Counted from the stretch's first letter, positions 8,552 to 18,520 are shown. The stretch: 63,209 nt of DNA from Ruminococcaceae bacterium UBA7101 (GCA_002493325.1 DKYL01000091.1:53029-116237), one strand, 5' to 3'. Notes: a model not told the origin generated them from the letters alone. Numbers and translations are program-made.

Positions 8552-9803
8552 TTTTAATCCTCTTAATATCTGCACCTAAAAGTGACAGATTTTTTTCAAG
8601 GCTTTCATAGCCCCTGTCTATAAACTCAAGCTGGTTGATTGTTGATTCACCCTCAGCTCTCAGTGCGGCAACAACAAGTGCGGCACCGCCTCTTAAATCG
8701 GTAGCATATACATTAGCGGCTTTCAGATTTTTAACACCGTTAATGATTGCCATTCTGTCATTTACATCAATATCACAGCCGAAACGGTTCAGCTCTCTTA
8801 TATATCTGAATCTGTTTTCAAAAATGTTTTCTTTTATTACGGATGTTCCCCTTGCTACCGATAATGCTGCCGCAACAGGCGACTGTGAATCAGTAGGGAA
8901 ACCGGGATAAGGCATTGTCTTTATCATCTTTACACGTTTAAGCTTATTCGGAGCTGAAATTTCCAGATAATCCTCTCTCAGATAAAGTCTGCAGCCCATT
9001 TCATTGAATATGGGAAAAATCGGTGTCAATGCAGTAGGCTTAACATCGTGAATGATAATGTTTCCGCCTGTAATAGCACAGGCACTCATATATGTAGAAG
9101 CAAGTATTCTGTCAGGAATAATTCTATGCTGAGCAGGATGAAGCTCACTGACACCCTCTATCTCAACAGTGCCTTCACCTGCACCGTATATCCTTGCACC
9201 GCAGCTGTTAAGGAACTGTACCAAATCACATATTTCAGGCTCACGAGCTGCATTAACAATTGTTGTTCTTCCTTTGGAAATTGCCGAGGCAATAATGATG
9301 TTTTCAGTAGCACCGACACTTGGAAACGGCAAAATAATTTTAGCACCTGTCATACCTCTGCAGGTGCAGTTTATGGAAGAGCCGTTTTCCGTAATTTCAG
9401 CACCCAGTGCTCTGAGTGATTTTATGTGAAGATCAATTGGTCTTGAGCCGATGTCACATCCGCCGGGAAGAAAAATGGAAGCACTGTGATTACGGGCAAG
9501 AAGTGCACCCAGAAAAAGAATTGATGAGCGCATAAGACGCATAACGCCTTCATCAATTTCACTGCCGTTTACAACAGAAGCATCAATAACAACGGTATTG
9601 CCGTTCTGCTCAACCTTACAACCAAAGTTTTCAAGTATTCCGAGCGTTTCTCTGACATCACTTAAATTCGGGCAATTATGTATTACTGTAACACCTTTGA
9701 CAAGAAGAGCCGCCGCCAATACAGGCAATGCAGAATTTTTAGCACCGTGGAGTTTTACCTCCCCCTTCAAGGTGTTTTTACCGTTAATTTTAAAAACATC
9801 CAT
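8529..9803 (-). CDS. murA: UDP-GlcNAc 1-carboxyvinyltransferase MurA
   Basis: A 424-residue cytoplasmic enzyme that transfers enolpyruvate from PEP to UDP-GlcNAc, the first committed step of peptidoglycan synthesis. The length fits the family exactly. The active-site loop PGGCDIGSRPIDLH carries the catalytic Cys (C116), the residue attacked by fosfomycin, so this copy should be of the sensitive Cys type. The N-terminal Lys-Asn pair (HGAKNSALP) that binds UDP-sugar is present. The ATG has AGAGGTGA upstream. It sits between murG (65-base gap) and ftsQ (overlap). Firmicutes often have a second murA paralogue; none is in this window. Confidence 0.96.
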   Translation of the reverse strand: MDVFKINGKNTLKGEVKLHGAKNSALPVLAAALLVKGVTVIHNCPNLSDVRETLGILENFGCKVEQNGNTVVIDASVVNGSEIDEGVMRLMRSSILFLGALLARNHSASIFLPGGCDIGSRPIDLHIKSLRALGAEITENGSSINCTCRGMTGAKIILPFPSVGATENIIIASAISKGRTTIVNAAREPEICDLVQFLNSCGARIYGAGEGTVEIEGVSELHPAQHRIIPDRILASTYMSACAITGGNIIIHDVKPTALTPIFPIFNEMGCRLYLREDYLEISAPNKLKRVKMIKTMPYPGFPTDSQSPVAAALSVARGTSVIKENIFENRFRYIRELNRFGCDIDVNDRMAIINGVKNLKAANVYATDLRGGAALVVAALRAEGESTINQLEFIDRGYESLEKNLSLLGADIKRIKNEEEGKA

Positions 9804-9868
9804 TAAATCACCTCTGCAAGAGTTTTATAAAACATACTATGTTTTACCTTTGCAAAGGTGAATTTTTA

Positions 9869-10987
9869 TTATTTTATAAGTGAAAGAATAATTGAGGCAA
9901 TTCGCTCTCTTGAATCTGTTATTGACATTGCTTTTGCATTTTTTTCAATCTCTGCAAGCTTTGCTCTGTCGCTTAACAGACTGTCAATCATTTCACTGAG
10001 CTTTTCAGATGTTAAATCCTTCTCCTCAAGAATAAAACCTGCCTGTCTGTTAACCAGTGCCATTGCATTATGATACTGATGATTTTCAGCAACATAAGGT
10101 GAAGGAATCAGAATAGAGGCTTTGCCGAGTGCCTCAATCTCCGACAATGATGAGGCGCCTGCCCTGCCGATTACAAGGTCAGCAGCAGCCATACAGATAT
10201 CCATATTATCTATGTACTGCCTTACATCAACAGTACCTTTTTTGCCGTTCTTAAAGCCCTCTTTTTCAAATTTATCAAGATATTCCGTGCCGTTTGTGCC
10301 CACAGAATGAATGTGGCAGTACTTTCCGCTTTCGGCACTTGACAGAAGAATACCAAACATTGCTTCATTCAACGGCGTTGCACCCAGTGAACCGCCGAAG
10401 GAAAGAACTAAGTATTTATCATCAGGTATGCCAAGCTGTGCTCTTGCAAAATCTCGGTCAGCTTTAAGCAGCTCACCACGAACAGGAAGTCCTGTAACTA
10501 TAACCTCGTTCTTCGGCTCAAGATGCTTTTTGGCATCCTCAACCGTCAGCATAACACAGTCAACCTCTTTAGCGAGGGTTTTATTCGTAATTCCCGGGAA
10601 AGCATTCTGCTCGTGAATACAGGTTGGTATACCAAGCTTGACGGCGGTCTGAAGAACAGGACCTGATACATAACCGCCGAAGCCGACAACAACATCAGGT
10701 TTGAAATCTTTAATTATTTTTTTGCTTTCACCCGATGCCTTCACAAGTCGTGCAACAGTTTTAACATTATGAACAATTGCTTTCGGAGAAAAGGAACGCT
10801 TAAAGCCTGATATATCAATTGTTTTAAAATCAAAGCCTGCATTCGGTACAAGCCTTGACTCCATATGGTCGCTTGTACCCACAAACAGTATTTCACAATT
10901 TTCTTGTGTTTCTCTAATATATGAAGCAACAGCAAGTGCAGGATTAATATGACCTGCTGTTCCTCCTGTAGCAAATAATATTCTCAT
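9869..10987 (-). CDS. murG: UDP-GlcNAc:lipid I GlcNAc transferase MurG
   Basis: A 372-residue peripheral membrane glycosyltransferase (GT28) that adds GlcNAc to lipid I to make lipid II at the inner face of the membrane. The N-terminal GGTAGHINPALA loop, the VVGFGGYVSGP motif near residue 100, and the C-terminal UDP-GlcNAc site (VIGRAGASSLSEIEALGKASILIPSP) are all present. AGGTGA precedes the ATG. It lies downstream of ftsW (15-base gap), in the order usual for the dcw cluster. Confidence 0.96.
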   Translation of the reverse strand: MRILFATGGTAGHINPALAVASYIRETQENCEILFVGTSDHMESRLVPNAGFDFKTIDISGFKRSFSPKAIVHNVKTVARLVKASGESKKIIKDFKPDVVVGFGGYVSGPVLQTAVKLGIPTCIHEQNAFPGITNKTLAKEVDCVMLTVEDAKKHLEPKNEVIVTGLPVRGELLKADRDFARAQLGIPDDKYLVLSFGGSLGATPLNEAMFGILLSSAESGKYCHIHSVGTNGTEYLDKFEKEGFKNGKKGTVDVRQYIDNMDICMAAADLVIGRAGASSLSEIEALGKASILIPSPYVAENHQYHNAMALVNRQAGFILEEKDLTSEKLSEMIDSLLSDRAKLAEIEKNAKAMSITDSRERIASIILSLIK

Positions 10988-11002
10988 TTCATCACCTGTT
11001 TA

Positions 11003-12214
11003 TTAAACTTTCTTTTGGCTGGCTTTTCGTGAAACAGAAAGAACCACACCAATCTGGAACAACAATAGAAGTATCGCCGTTCCGCCGTAAGAGAAAAACG
11101 GAAGAGCAATACCTGTATTCGGAAGGGTATCTGTTACAACCAGAATGTTCAAGCCGACCTGAATACCAATCTGAGCAACTATACCGATAATCAGCAACGC
11201 ACCGAATCTGTCGTGGCAGCGTGAGGCAATTACAAAGCCTCTGATAACAAGTGCTGTAAACAGAAGGATGATAAGTGCCGCACCGACAAAGCCCAGTTCC
11301 TCACACACAATGGAAAAAATGAAGTCATTTTGAGGCTCGGAAACATAAAGATATTTTTGCTTTGAGTTGCCAAGTCCCACACCGAATAATCCGCCTGAGC
11401 CGATAGCATAAAGTGAATTATTGGTCTGCCAGCGTGCTCCACGTGGATCAAAGTCTTTGTCAAGCCATGCTTTGACTCTGTCGCCCGCATAGTTTTCAAG
11501 CATATCGGGCATTGTTATTACTACGAACACAATAAGAACAATCACAGCCAGACCAAACGCAAACAGCTTCCAGTCACTGCCGCCCACCCACATCATTGTC
11601 GCACCGATAAGAAACATCAAAATGGTACAGGACATATGGTGCTCAAGAAAAATCAAGCCACAGAAGATAACAATGATTCCCAGCGGATACATAATGCCGT
11701 ATTTGAAATTTTTCATTTTGCCGTAATAATCACTGATATACGAGGCGAAGGTTAAAATAATCGTAAACTTCGCCAAATCAGACGGCTGAAATGTCAGACC
11801 ACCCGGCAATGGAATCCAGCGCTTGAAGTCACTTTCATCTGCTCCGCCGACATTCGTATGATAAAAAAGAACGATTATCAACAGCAGTATGGTAACTGCA
11901 AGAAGCGGAATCACCACAACCTTAAGCCACTTGTAATTCACTTTTGACATAACTGCCATTGCAATTAATCCCACTACAGCGAAAACAAACTGCCTTGTAA
12001 AATAATGATACGAATCGTGATTAAATCTGTAATACGCTAATGGATATGATGCAGAAAAAAGCATAATCAGTCCGATTGTAAGCAGTGCAATGGTCAGTGC
12101 CAGAAACGGAATATCAATACTGCCTGTTACAAAAAAATGGTCCTTAGAAATGCCTGTTCTGTTTTTTGCTTTTATGATTTTCTGCTCGCCGCCGCGAGCT
12201 GCTCTTTCAGGCAT
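11003..12214 (-). CDS. ftsW: SEDS-family glycan polymerase FtsW
   Basis: A 403-residue polytopic membrane protein of the SEDS family, about ten helices, which polymerises lipid II into glycan together with its cognate class B PBP. The N-terminal cytoplasmic tail is charged. The long extracytoplasmic loop between residues about 240 and 300 contains DPRGARWQTNNSLYAIGSGGLFG, as in FtsW/RodA/SpoVE, and the C-terminal GIALPFFSYGGTA motif is typical. GGAG lies seven bases before the ATG. The neighbour gene order (mraY-ftsW-murG) argues for the division paralogue. In sporulating relatives this position may be called spoVE; sequence alone does not separate them. Confidence 0.93.
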   Translation of the reverse strand: MPERAARGGEQKIIKAKNRTGISKDHFFVTGSIDIPFLALTIALLTIGLIMLFSASYPLAYYRFNHDSYHYFTRQFVFAVVGLIAMAVMSKVNYKWLKVVVIPLLAVTILLLIIVLFYHTNVGGADESDFKRWIPLPGGLTFQPSDLAKFTIILTFASYISDYYGKMKNFKYGIMYPLGIIVIFCGLIFLEHHMSCTILMFLIGATMMWVGGSDWKLFAFGLAVIVLIVFVVITMPDMLENYAGDRVKAWLDKDFDPRGARWQTNNSLYAIGSGGLFGVGLGNSKQKYLYVSEPQNDFIFSIVCEELGFVGAALIILLFTALVIRGFVIASRCHDRFGALLIIGIVAQIGIQVGLNILVVTDTLPNTGIALPFFSYGGTAILLLLFQIGVVLSVSRKASQKKV

Positions 12215-12237
12215 ACTATGCTCCTTTCAATAATTTT

Positions 12238-13287
12238 TTATCTGTTATAAACTCCGAAATATAAAATCAGCAAGCCGATTGCACATCCTACTGCATTTAC
12301 AAAAGAAAAGACAACACAGATTTTCTTTTCCTTCCAGCCGCACATTTCAAAATGATGATGAATCGGCGCCATTTTGAAAACACGCTTGCCGTGTGTTATT
12401 TTGAAATAGCCAATCTGAATAATATCGCTCATTGTTTCGCAAACATAAACAATACCTATCGGCAGTAAAATCAGCGGGCATTTGCAAAGATAGCCCAATG
12501 CTACAACCATTCCGCCTAAAAACAAAGAGCCTGTGTCACCCATAAAGGTTTTTGCAGGATTCCAGTTCCAGCATAGGAAGCCGAGCACACCGCCGAGGAG
12601 TGCACCTGCAAATATCTTAAGCCCTGCAAATTCCATCCACTGACCGATAATGATAAAGGAAACGGCAACTGTAACTGTAACAGAAGAACAAAGACCGTCA
12701 ATACCGTCTGTAAGATTAACGGAATTTACACATCCGTAAACAATAAAAAATGAGAGTGCCCAGAAGACAATTGCAGTGAAAATATTTTTTTCAAAATTAA
12801 CTGTTCCGATAAAAGGGATATTCCAGCTTGTATTGTGGGACAGCCAGAGTGTTAAAATAAATCCAAAGGTCATAATAAGCTGACCGAGTGTTTTTTGCTT
12901 TGCGGTCAGACCTTCATTTCTTTTCATCTTTATTTTGATAAAATCATCGGTAAATCCGACAACACCAAAGCCGAGGGCAAGAACAATACCGCTGATTAAA
13001 AGAACCAAATCTCTGTGCGTCTGTGCATTCATAATGTCGGCAGTTTCCACATCTGTTTTTAAGGCAAAAGCTGTTACAAGCATTGTAGCTGCAAAGGAAA
13101 TGATGATACCGGCAATAAACATCAGTCCGCCCATATTAGGTGTTCCCTGCTTTGATTTGTGCCAGGAGGGTCCTATCTCTAAAATAGTCTGTCCAAACTT
13201 CAGCTTTCTAAGCCAGGGAATAATAATAAATCCAAGACCTGCAGTAATTCCAAATGCAATTACAACGCTTATAATCGTACTAATCAT
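12238..13287 (-). CDS. mraY: phospho-MurNAc-pentapeptide transferase MraY
   Basis: A 349-residue, ten-helix membrane enzyme that moves phospho-MurNAc-pentapeptide from UDP onto undecaprenyl phosphate to form lipid I. Visible signatures are GKQTILEIGPSWHKSKQGTP-like N-terminal segment (seen as GQTILEIGPSWHKSKQGTP), the NLTDGIDGL motif, NPAKTFMGDTGSLF with the catalytic Asp, and the APIHHHFE loop near the C terminus. Its start overlaps murF by 8 bases and GAGG lies upstream. murD, which often follows mraY, is absent here; ftsW comes next after 23 bases. Confidence 0.96.
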   Translation of the reverse strand: MISTIISVVIAFGITAGLGFIIIPWLRKLKFGQTILEIGPSWHKSKQGTPNMGGLMFIAGIIISFAATMLVTAFALKTDVETADIMNAQTHRDLVLLISGIVLALGFGVVGFTDDFIKIKMKRNEGLTAKQKTLGQLIMTFGFILTLWLSHNTSWNIPFIGTVNFEKNIFTAIVFWALSFFIVYGCVNSVNLTDGIDGLCSSVTVTVAVSFIIIGQWMEFAGLKIFAGALLGGVLGFLCWNWNPAKTFMGDTGSLFLGGMVVALGYLCKCPLILLPIGIVYVCETMSDIIQIGYFKITHGKRVFKMAPIHHHFEMCGWKEKKICVVFSFVNAVGCAIGLLILYFGVYNR

Positions 13288-14653
13288 TCTTTTTTACCTC
13301 GTATACTTTATTAATAACGTCCTCAAGCTTCATTCCTCTTGACGCTTTAAAAATAATCGTGTCGCCTTTTTCAATAAGGGGTATCAGCTTTTCACAAAGC
13401 TCATCCTTGCTTTCAAAGTGAGAAGCATTTTTCATTCCCATATCTTTTGCTGCCTTAACAATATACGCAGCCATTTCACCATACGTAAAAAGGTAATCAA
13501 TTTTATTGTGAACAACCATTTCACCAACTGACATATGTGCCTGCTTTGCATAATCACCAAGCTCAAGCATATCAGCAAGAACAGCTATTTTTCTGTTACC
13601 ATCCGTATTGGCAAGAGTGGTAAGTGCAGCCTTCATGGAATCAGGACTTGCATTATAGCAATCCTCAATGCAGGTTATTCCGTTAAAGGCAACGCTTTTC
13701 TGCCTCATACCCTCAGGCACATATGCTGCCAGTGCATTGGCAGCAGCCTGACAATCAACATTAAGTTCACAGCCAACTGCAAAGGCAGCCAAAGCATTGT
13801 AAACATTATGTATTCCGATTGTCGGAATTGTAATTTCCTGCCTGGAATTACCATTATCAAATAAAACAGTAAAGGTTGTTTTGCCGTCTTTTTCAAGAAT
13901 ATTCTCTGCTGTAAAATCAGCGTTTTCGGTATTCTTTACCGCATATGTGATGATTGGGTAAGCATCACCCAAATCAACAGTTTGCAGCATATCGTCATCA
14001 CCGTTTAAAATAAGCGGACAGCCGTGCTTCATACCTGCAAGTATTTCTGTTTTAGCCTTGAGGATTCCCTCACGTGAGCCGAGATTTTCAATATGAGAAA
14101 CACCGATATTTGTGATTAATGCCAGTGTGGGCTCGACTGCCTTTGAAAGCCTGTCGATTTCACCGAAATGATTCATACCCATTTCAATGACCGCCGCCTC
14201 TGTCTGATAATCAAGACGAAACAGCATCTGCGGAACACCGATTTCATTATTCAGATTGCCCTGTGTTTTAAGTGTTTTATATTTAGCACCAAGCACAAGC
14301 GCAATAAATTCTTTAGTGGTTGTTTTGCCTACTGAACCTGTTAATCCGACAACAGGCAGAACAAATTTTCTTCTGTAATAATTGCTCAGTGCAAGCATAG
14401 CAGCGCTTGTATCATCAACAATAACCTGCGGTATATCAACAGCAAGCTGATGGTCAACCATAAGTGCCGCTGCTCCCTTTTCCTTTGCTTCTGCAGCGAA
14501 GCTGTGCGCATCAAAGCGCTCACCTCTGATACAGATAAACAAACAGCCTTCTGTTATTTTTCTTGTATCAATGCAGATATCTGTTACATCTGCACTACCG
14601 ACAGCTTCTGCACCTAAGGCATATGCAATTTCCTTTAAAGTTATTTTTTCCAT
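13280..14653 (-). CDS. murF: UDP-MurNAc-tripeptide:D-Ala-D-Ala ligase MurF
   Basis: A 457-residue three-domain Mur ligase that adds D-Ala-D-Ala to the UDP-MurNAc-tripeptide. The P-loop GSVGKTTTKEF (about residues 110-120), the MGMNHFGEI motif following the NEIGVP loop, and EDCYNASPDS in the central-to-C-terminal domain are the MurF versions of the Mur ligase motifs. The ATG follows the murE stop by a single base and has only a weak Shine-Dalgarno, so translation is likely coupled to murE. It overlaps mraY. Confidence 0.96.
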   Translation of the reverse strand: MEKITLKEIAYALGAEAVGSADVTDICIDTRKITEGCLFICIRGERFDAHSFAAEAKEKGAAALMVDHQLAVDIPQVIVDDTSAAMLALSNYYRRKFVLPVVGLTGSVGKTTTKEFIALVLGAKYKTLKTQGNLNNEIGVPQMLFRLDYQTEAAVIEMGMNHFGEIDRLSKAVEPTLALITNIGVSHIENLGSREGILKAKTEILAGMKHGCPLILNGDDDMLQTVDLGDAYPIITYAVKNTENADFTAENILEKDGKTTFTVLFDNGNSRQEITIPTIGIHNVYNALAAFAVGCELNVDCQAAANALAAYVPEGMRQKSVAFNGITCIEDCYNASPDSMKAALTTLANTDGNRKIAVLADMLELGDYAKQAHMSVGEMVVHNKIDYLFTYGEMAAYIVKAAKDMGMKNASHFESKDELCEKLIPLIEKGDTIIFKASRGMKLEDVINKVYEVKKND

Positions 14654-14654
14654 A

Positions 14655-16091
14655 TTAATTCATTGTACCGAGAATTTCGGCTACTACTTCTCTTTCGTCA
14701 AAATGTATTGTGCCTGTGGGCAGAATCTGATAGGTTTCGTGACCCTTGCCTGCAAGAAGAATGATGTCATCCTTCTGTGCATTTTTGATAGCATATTCAA
14801 TTGCATCACGTCTTTGCTCAACAACCTCATAAGGTGTATCAATACCAACCATGCCCTCAAGAATATCCTTGATGATTTCGCCGGGATTTTCACTTCTCGG
14901 ATTGTCTGAGGTGACTACGCAGAAATCGGAAAGCTCTGCAGCAATTCTGCCCATTTTAGGTCTTTTGGTTTTATCTCTGTCACCGCCGCAGCCAAACACG
15001 GTCACAACTCTGCCCCTGGCAATCTCTTTAAGCGATGTGATTATATTTTCAAGTCCGTCAGGCGAATGTGCATAGTCAATAATGATTGTAAAATCTCTGT
15101 CACAGGGTACAACCTCAATCCTGCCTTTAACACCGTTTGACTTTCTTATAGCAAGCAGCACCTGCTCAAATGCAACACCAAGCGCCAGTGCAATAGCCGC
15201 AGCACAAAGTGAATTGTATACGGAAAATCTGCCGGGTATCGGGCAATAGCATCTGCCTATTGTATCACCTACAAGCTCATACTCCACACCGCTTGCCTTA
15301 AAGCTTACATTTTTAGCAATGTAGCTTGCATTATTCGTATTAACGGCATAGGTAATCAGCTTGTCAAAATCAAGACCTTCAACAATTTTAAGTCCGTTTT
15401 CATCATCTGCATTTGTAACAGCTATATCACTGTTTTCAAACAGAATACGTTTTGCATTAAAATAATTTTCCCAGGTTTTATGGTAATCAAGATGATCCTG
15501 TGTAAGATTTGTAAATGCACCCACAGCAAAACGCAGACCGTTAACTCTGCCCTGTGCAAGTGCCTGTGAGGACACCTCCATTACACAGTACTCACACTGC
15601 GCCTCAACCATCATTGCAAAAAGCTTCTGCAATTCATATGGGTCAGGCGTTGTATATTTGGCAGGATAAATCTCATCGCCTATCATATTCTGAACCGTTC
15701 CGATAAGCCCTACCTTTTTGCCCACATTCTCTAATATCTGCTTAATCAGAAAGGTTGTGGTTGTTTTTCCGTTGGTACCTGTTAAACCGATAAGCTTCAG
15801 CTTTTTGGCAGGATTACCGAAAAAATTGGCACAAATCGGTGAAAAGCAGGCTCTTGAATTTTCTACAAGTATCTGATTATGCAGACCTAAGTCACGCTCA
15901 ACCACAACGGCTGCTGCGCCCTTTTCAAGCATTTCAGCCGCAACCGAATGACCGTCAAAGGCTGCTCCCTTAACACAGACAAACAGAAAGCCCTCTTTAA
16001 CAAGTCTGGAATCCTGTGTAACATCGCATACTTCAACATCATCATATGTGTTTAATACCTTAACACCATTTAAAATTTGTGACAGTTTCAT
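14655..16091 (-). CDS. murE: UDP-MurNAc-L-Ala-D-Glu:meso-diaminopimelate ligase MurE
   Basis: A 478-residue Mur ligase that adds the third stem-peptide residue. The ATP loop GTNGKTTTTFLI and the C-terminal TSDNPRSENP motif are clear. The DNPR signature is the one that goes with meso-diaminopimelate specificity; lysine-type enzymes carry a different tetrapeptide. This predicts an A1-gamma-like peptidoglycan. I chose the ATG at 16091, preceded by AAAGGGG, over one at 16133 that lacks a Shine-Dalgarno and overlaps the transpeptidase gene. The gap to the upstream gene is then 34 bases. Confidence 0.95.
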   Translation of the reverse strand: MKLSQILNGVKVLNTYDDVEVCDVTQDSRLVKEGFLFVCVKGAAFDGHSVAAEMLEKGAAAVVVERDLGLHNQILVENSRACFSPICANFFGNPAKKLKLIGLTGTNGKTTTTFLIKQILENVGKKVGLIGTVQNMIGDEIYPAKYTTPDPYELQKLFAMMVEAQCEYCVMEVSSQALAQGRVNGLRFAVGAFTNLTQDHLDYHKTWENYFNAKRILFENSDIAVTNADDENGLKIVEGLDFDKLITYAVNTNNASYIAKNVSFKASGVEYELVGDTIGRCYCPIPGRFSVYNSLCAAAIALALGVAFEQVLLAIRKSNGVKGRIEVVPCDRDFTIIIDYAHSPDGLENIITSLKEIARGRVVTVFGCGGDRDKTKRPKMGRIAAELSDFCVVTSDNPRSENPGEIIKDILEGMVGIDTPYEVVEQRRDAIEYAIKNAQKDDIILLAGKGHETYQILPTGTIHFDEREVVAEILGTMN

Positions 16092-16125
16092 TTGTAATCC
16101 CCTTTGCTGATTTTGCAGATTATGA

Positions 16126-18396
16126 TCAGTCAAGAACTGATTCAGTGTTTTTGAAGGATACTGTTATAACAGTTCCCTGCTCTACCTCTTTATTCTTTTC
16201 CTCACTCTGACGTGCCGCAATAACATTACCGTTTGATAAATCATTGCCTGCAATTTCTATATTAATCTTACTGCTTTGTGCAAGACTCTTGGCTTCACTG
16301 ACTGTCAGACCTGTGAAATCAGGAACCTTGACCGTCTGCCTTTTGTTCTCGTCAGTATATAAATAAATTGTTCCGCCGTTCGGTATGGTTTCTGCACTGG
16401 TAGGACATTGTCTTACTACCTTATCGCCCTTGCCGATAACGGTGTAATTAAGTGAATATTCGTCAATTTCCTTTTTAGCCTCATCAAGTGATTTGCCCGT
16501 TACATTCGGTGTGTAGCCTGATAAGTTTTTAAGCTCGTCATCATCATATTTCGGCTCTATTCCAAGCACGCCCATTGATTCCTCAATAATCTGTGCTGCT
16601 ATCGGTGCACACAAAGCACCGCCGCCTAAATCCTGATTAGGCTCATCAACAATAATAATCATAGCAAGCTCAGGATCATCACTCGGAGCAATTGCAGCGA
16701 ATGAAACAATATACTTATCGCCTTCGCCCTCTTTTGATTCACCAAGCTTTGTTGATGTACCTGTTTTGCCGCCTACTCTGTAGCCTGCAACATAACCATT
16801 TTTACCCGTACCGTTATCAACAACGGATTTCATCATTTCACGTACGGTTTTTGAGGTTTCCTCACTGATAACCTGTCTTACAACCTTAGGCTCAGTCTTT
16901 TTAACAGTTTTGCCGTCAGGGTCAACAATGGATGAAACAAGGTATGGCGTAACCAGCTTTCCGCCGTTTGCAACAGCACACAAGCCTGTGCAGACCTGAA
17001 TCGGTGTAAGCGAGTTTGTCTGTCCGAATGAGGCGGATGACAGCTCAACTATACCATACTGGTTTTCCTGATAATACTGCGGTGAAGCCTCACCCGGCAA
17101 ATCAATACCTGTAGTCTGTGTGAAGCCATAAGCATCAAAGTATTTAAAATAGTTATGTACGCCAAGCTTCTGACCGACTGTAATGAAAAACGGGTTACAG
17201 GAATTCTCAAGTCCCTGTGTAAAGGTTTCATGTCCGTGACCGGGATGATAGTGGCATTTCATAATATAGTTCTCAACCTTAATAGCGCCTGTGCAGTTAA
17301 AGGTTGTGTCAAGCGTAACAACATTTTCCTCAAGTGCCGCGGAAGCAATAAAGGTCTTGAATACGGAACCGGGTACATATGTGTCACTTACATTGAAGTT
17401 TCTCCACTGATTCTGAACTGCAGCACTTTCTGCCGCTTCCTTTTCCTTTTTGTCGGTTATTTTCTCTATTTCTTTGATATTTTTATCATAAGTCAAAGTA
17501 TATGGGTCATTGCAGTCGAAATCAGGCAGTGATGACATCGCATAAACAGCACCTGTTTTACAGTTCATAACAACACCGTAAGCACCCTTAGCCTGATATT
17601 CCTCAAGGGTTTCTCTCAGACCCTTTTCAAGATAATACTGAATTGTCTGGTTCAGTGTTGTAACAATCGACATACCGTCCGTTGCCTCAACCGTAGTTTC
17701 ATACTCACTGGCAATATTGTTGGAATAAGCATCCTTGGCGGTGATTACTCTGCCGTTTGTTCCTGTAAGGTCTTCGTCATAAAATGCCTCAAGCCCTGAA
17801 AGACCCTGATCATCTGCACCTGTAAAGCCGATAACTGAGGAAGCAACTGAGCCATAGGGATAATATCTCTTAGTTGTCTGCTCCATACCTATGCAGTTGA
17901 GCTGGTTCTCTGAAATAAATTCTGAAATTTCTTCCTTTATGTTATTTTCGACCTTTTTCTCAATAATGGCATAATGGCTTTCCTGCTTTGTTTTTTCAAT
18001 AAGCTCTTCTTTCTGCTTATCGTCATATTCAAACAGCTCTGTAAATTTATCTACTATCAGATTTCTGCGTTTCTCGGTTTCCTGCTCTTTTTTCGCAATC
18101 TCTTCTTTTGTTGCATCCTCGGCAGGCTCAAGCACAATTGCCAGCGGGTCAATATAAATATTCCATACAGTTGCAGACTGTGCAAGCACATTTCCCTCAC
18201 TGTCATAAATCGTTCCGCGCATTGCCGATATTTCGCTGTCACGCATCTGCTGACTTTCTGCTTTCAGTGAAAGCTCCTCACCTCTTACTATCTGCAGATA
18301 AAAAATCCTTGCAACATTGGTTGACAGGAGAAAAATCATTACAACCGCTAAAATCAGCAGTCTTTTCAGCATATTTTTGCCTGTATTTATACGCAC
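16126..18396 (-). CDS. class B penicillin-binding protein with two PASTA domains (SpoVD/FtsI type)
   Basis: A 756-residue D,D-transpeptidase. One N-terminal membrane anchor (about 10-30) is followed by a dimerisation domain starting at MRGTIYD, then the penicillin-binding domain with the catalytic SVFK (S344-K347), SCN (S399) and KTGTS (K544) motifs, and two C-terminal PASTA repeats (about 628-690 and 695-755). The start is decided by the ribosome-binding site: AGGAGG lies seven bases before a GTG at 18396, while an upstream in-frame TTG would place that Shine-Dalgarno inside the coding sequence. Being the only transpeptidase of the cluster it probably serves vegetative division; the PASTA-bearing form is also used by SpoVD in spore cortex synthesis, and the two roles cannot be separated by reading. 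Confidence 0.93.
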   Translation of the reverse strand: MRINTGKNMLKRLLILAVVMIFLLSTNVARIFYLQIVRGEELSLKAESQQMRDSEISAMRGTIYDSEGNVLAQSATVWNIYIDPLAIVLEPAEDATKEEIAKKEQETEKRRNLIVDKFTELFEYDDKQKEELIEKTKQESHYAIIEKKVENNIKEEISEFISENQLNCIGMEQTTKRYYPYGSVASSVIGFTGADDQGLSGLEAFYDEDLTGTNGRVITAKDAYSNNIASEYETTVEATDGMSIVTTLNQTIQYYLEKGLRETLEEYQAKGAYGVVMNCKTGAVYAMSSLPDFDCNDPYTLTYDKNIKEIEKITDKKEKEAAESAAVQNQWRNFNVSDTYVPGSVFKTFIASAALEENVVTLDTTFNCTGAIKVENYIMKCHYHPGHGHETFTQGLENSCNPFFITVGQKLGVHNYFKYFDAYGFTQTTGIDLPGEASPQYYQENQYGIVELSSASFGQTNSLTPIQVCTGLCAVANGGKLVTPYLVSSIVDPDGKTVKKTEPKVVRQVISEETSKTVREMMKSVVDNGTGKNGYVAGYRVGGKTGTSTKLGESKEGEGDKYIVSFAAIAPSDDPELAMIIIVDEPNQDLGGGALCAPIAAQIIEESMGVLGIEPKYDDDELKNLSGYTPNVTGKSLDEAKKEIDEYSLNYTVIGKGDKVVRQCPTSAETIPNGGTIYLYTDENKRQTVKVPDFTGLTVSEAKSLAQSSKINIEIAGNDLSNGNVIAARQSEEKNKEVEQGTVITVSFKNTESVLD

Positions 18397-18407
18397 AGCT
18401 TTTCCTC

Positions 18408-18455
18408 CTCGCAATTGTTATTTTATTTAATCTCGCAATTGTTATCTTATTTAAT
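18408..18455 (-). repeat. 24-bp tandem duplication in the transpeptidase leader
   Basis: Two adjacent 24-base units (18408-18431 and 18432-18455) differ at a single base. The unit contains GCAATTGTTA followed by an AT-rich half. The copy nearest the gene ends inside the AGGAGG ribosome-binding site, so the duplication lengthens the untranslated leader between ftsL and the transpeptidase. Confidence 0.9.
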
Positions 18456-18466
18456 AAAAACTATAT

Positions 18467-18491
18467 GAGAGTTAGATATTTCCTAACCCTC
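18467..18491 (-). promoter_or_regulatory. hairpin between ftsL and the transpeptidase gene
   Basis: On the minus strand GAGGGTTAG and CTAACTCTC form a 9-bp stem with one G-T pair and a 7-base loop. A short T5 run follows only after six other bases, so it is a poor terminator; it may protect or attenuate the message. Confidence 0.4.
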
Positions 18492-18520
18492 AATATTTTA
18501 CGCAATTCATATTTATAATA

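Noticed and set aside
8635..9429. Several plus-strand frames opposite murA
   Set aside because: They are antisense to a gene with intact catalytic motifs and show Ser/Thr-rich composition without family similarity.
18467..18491. Intrinsic terminator between ftsL and the transpeptidase gene
   Set aside because: The stem is short with a G-T pair and the T run is displaced by six bases, so termination would be weak.
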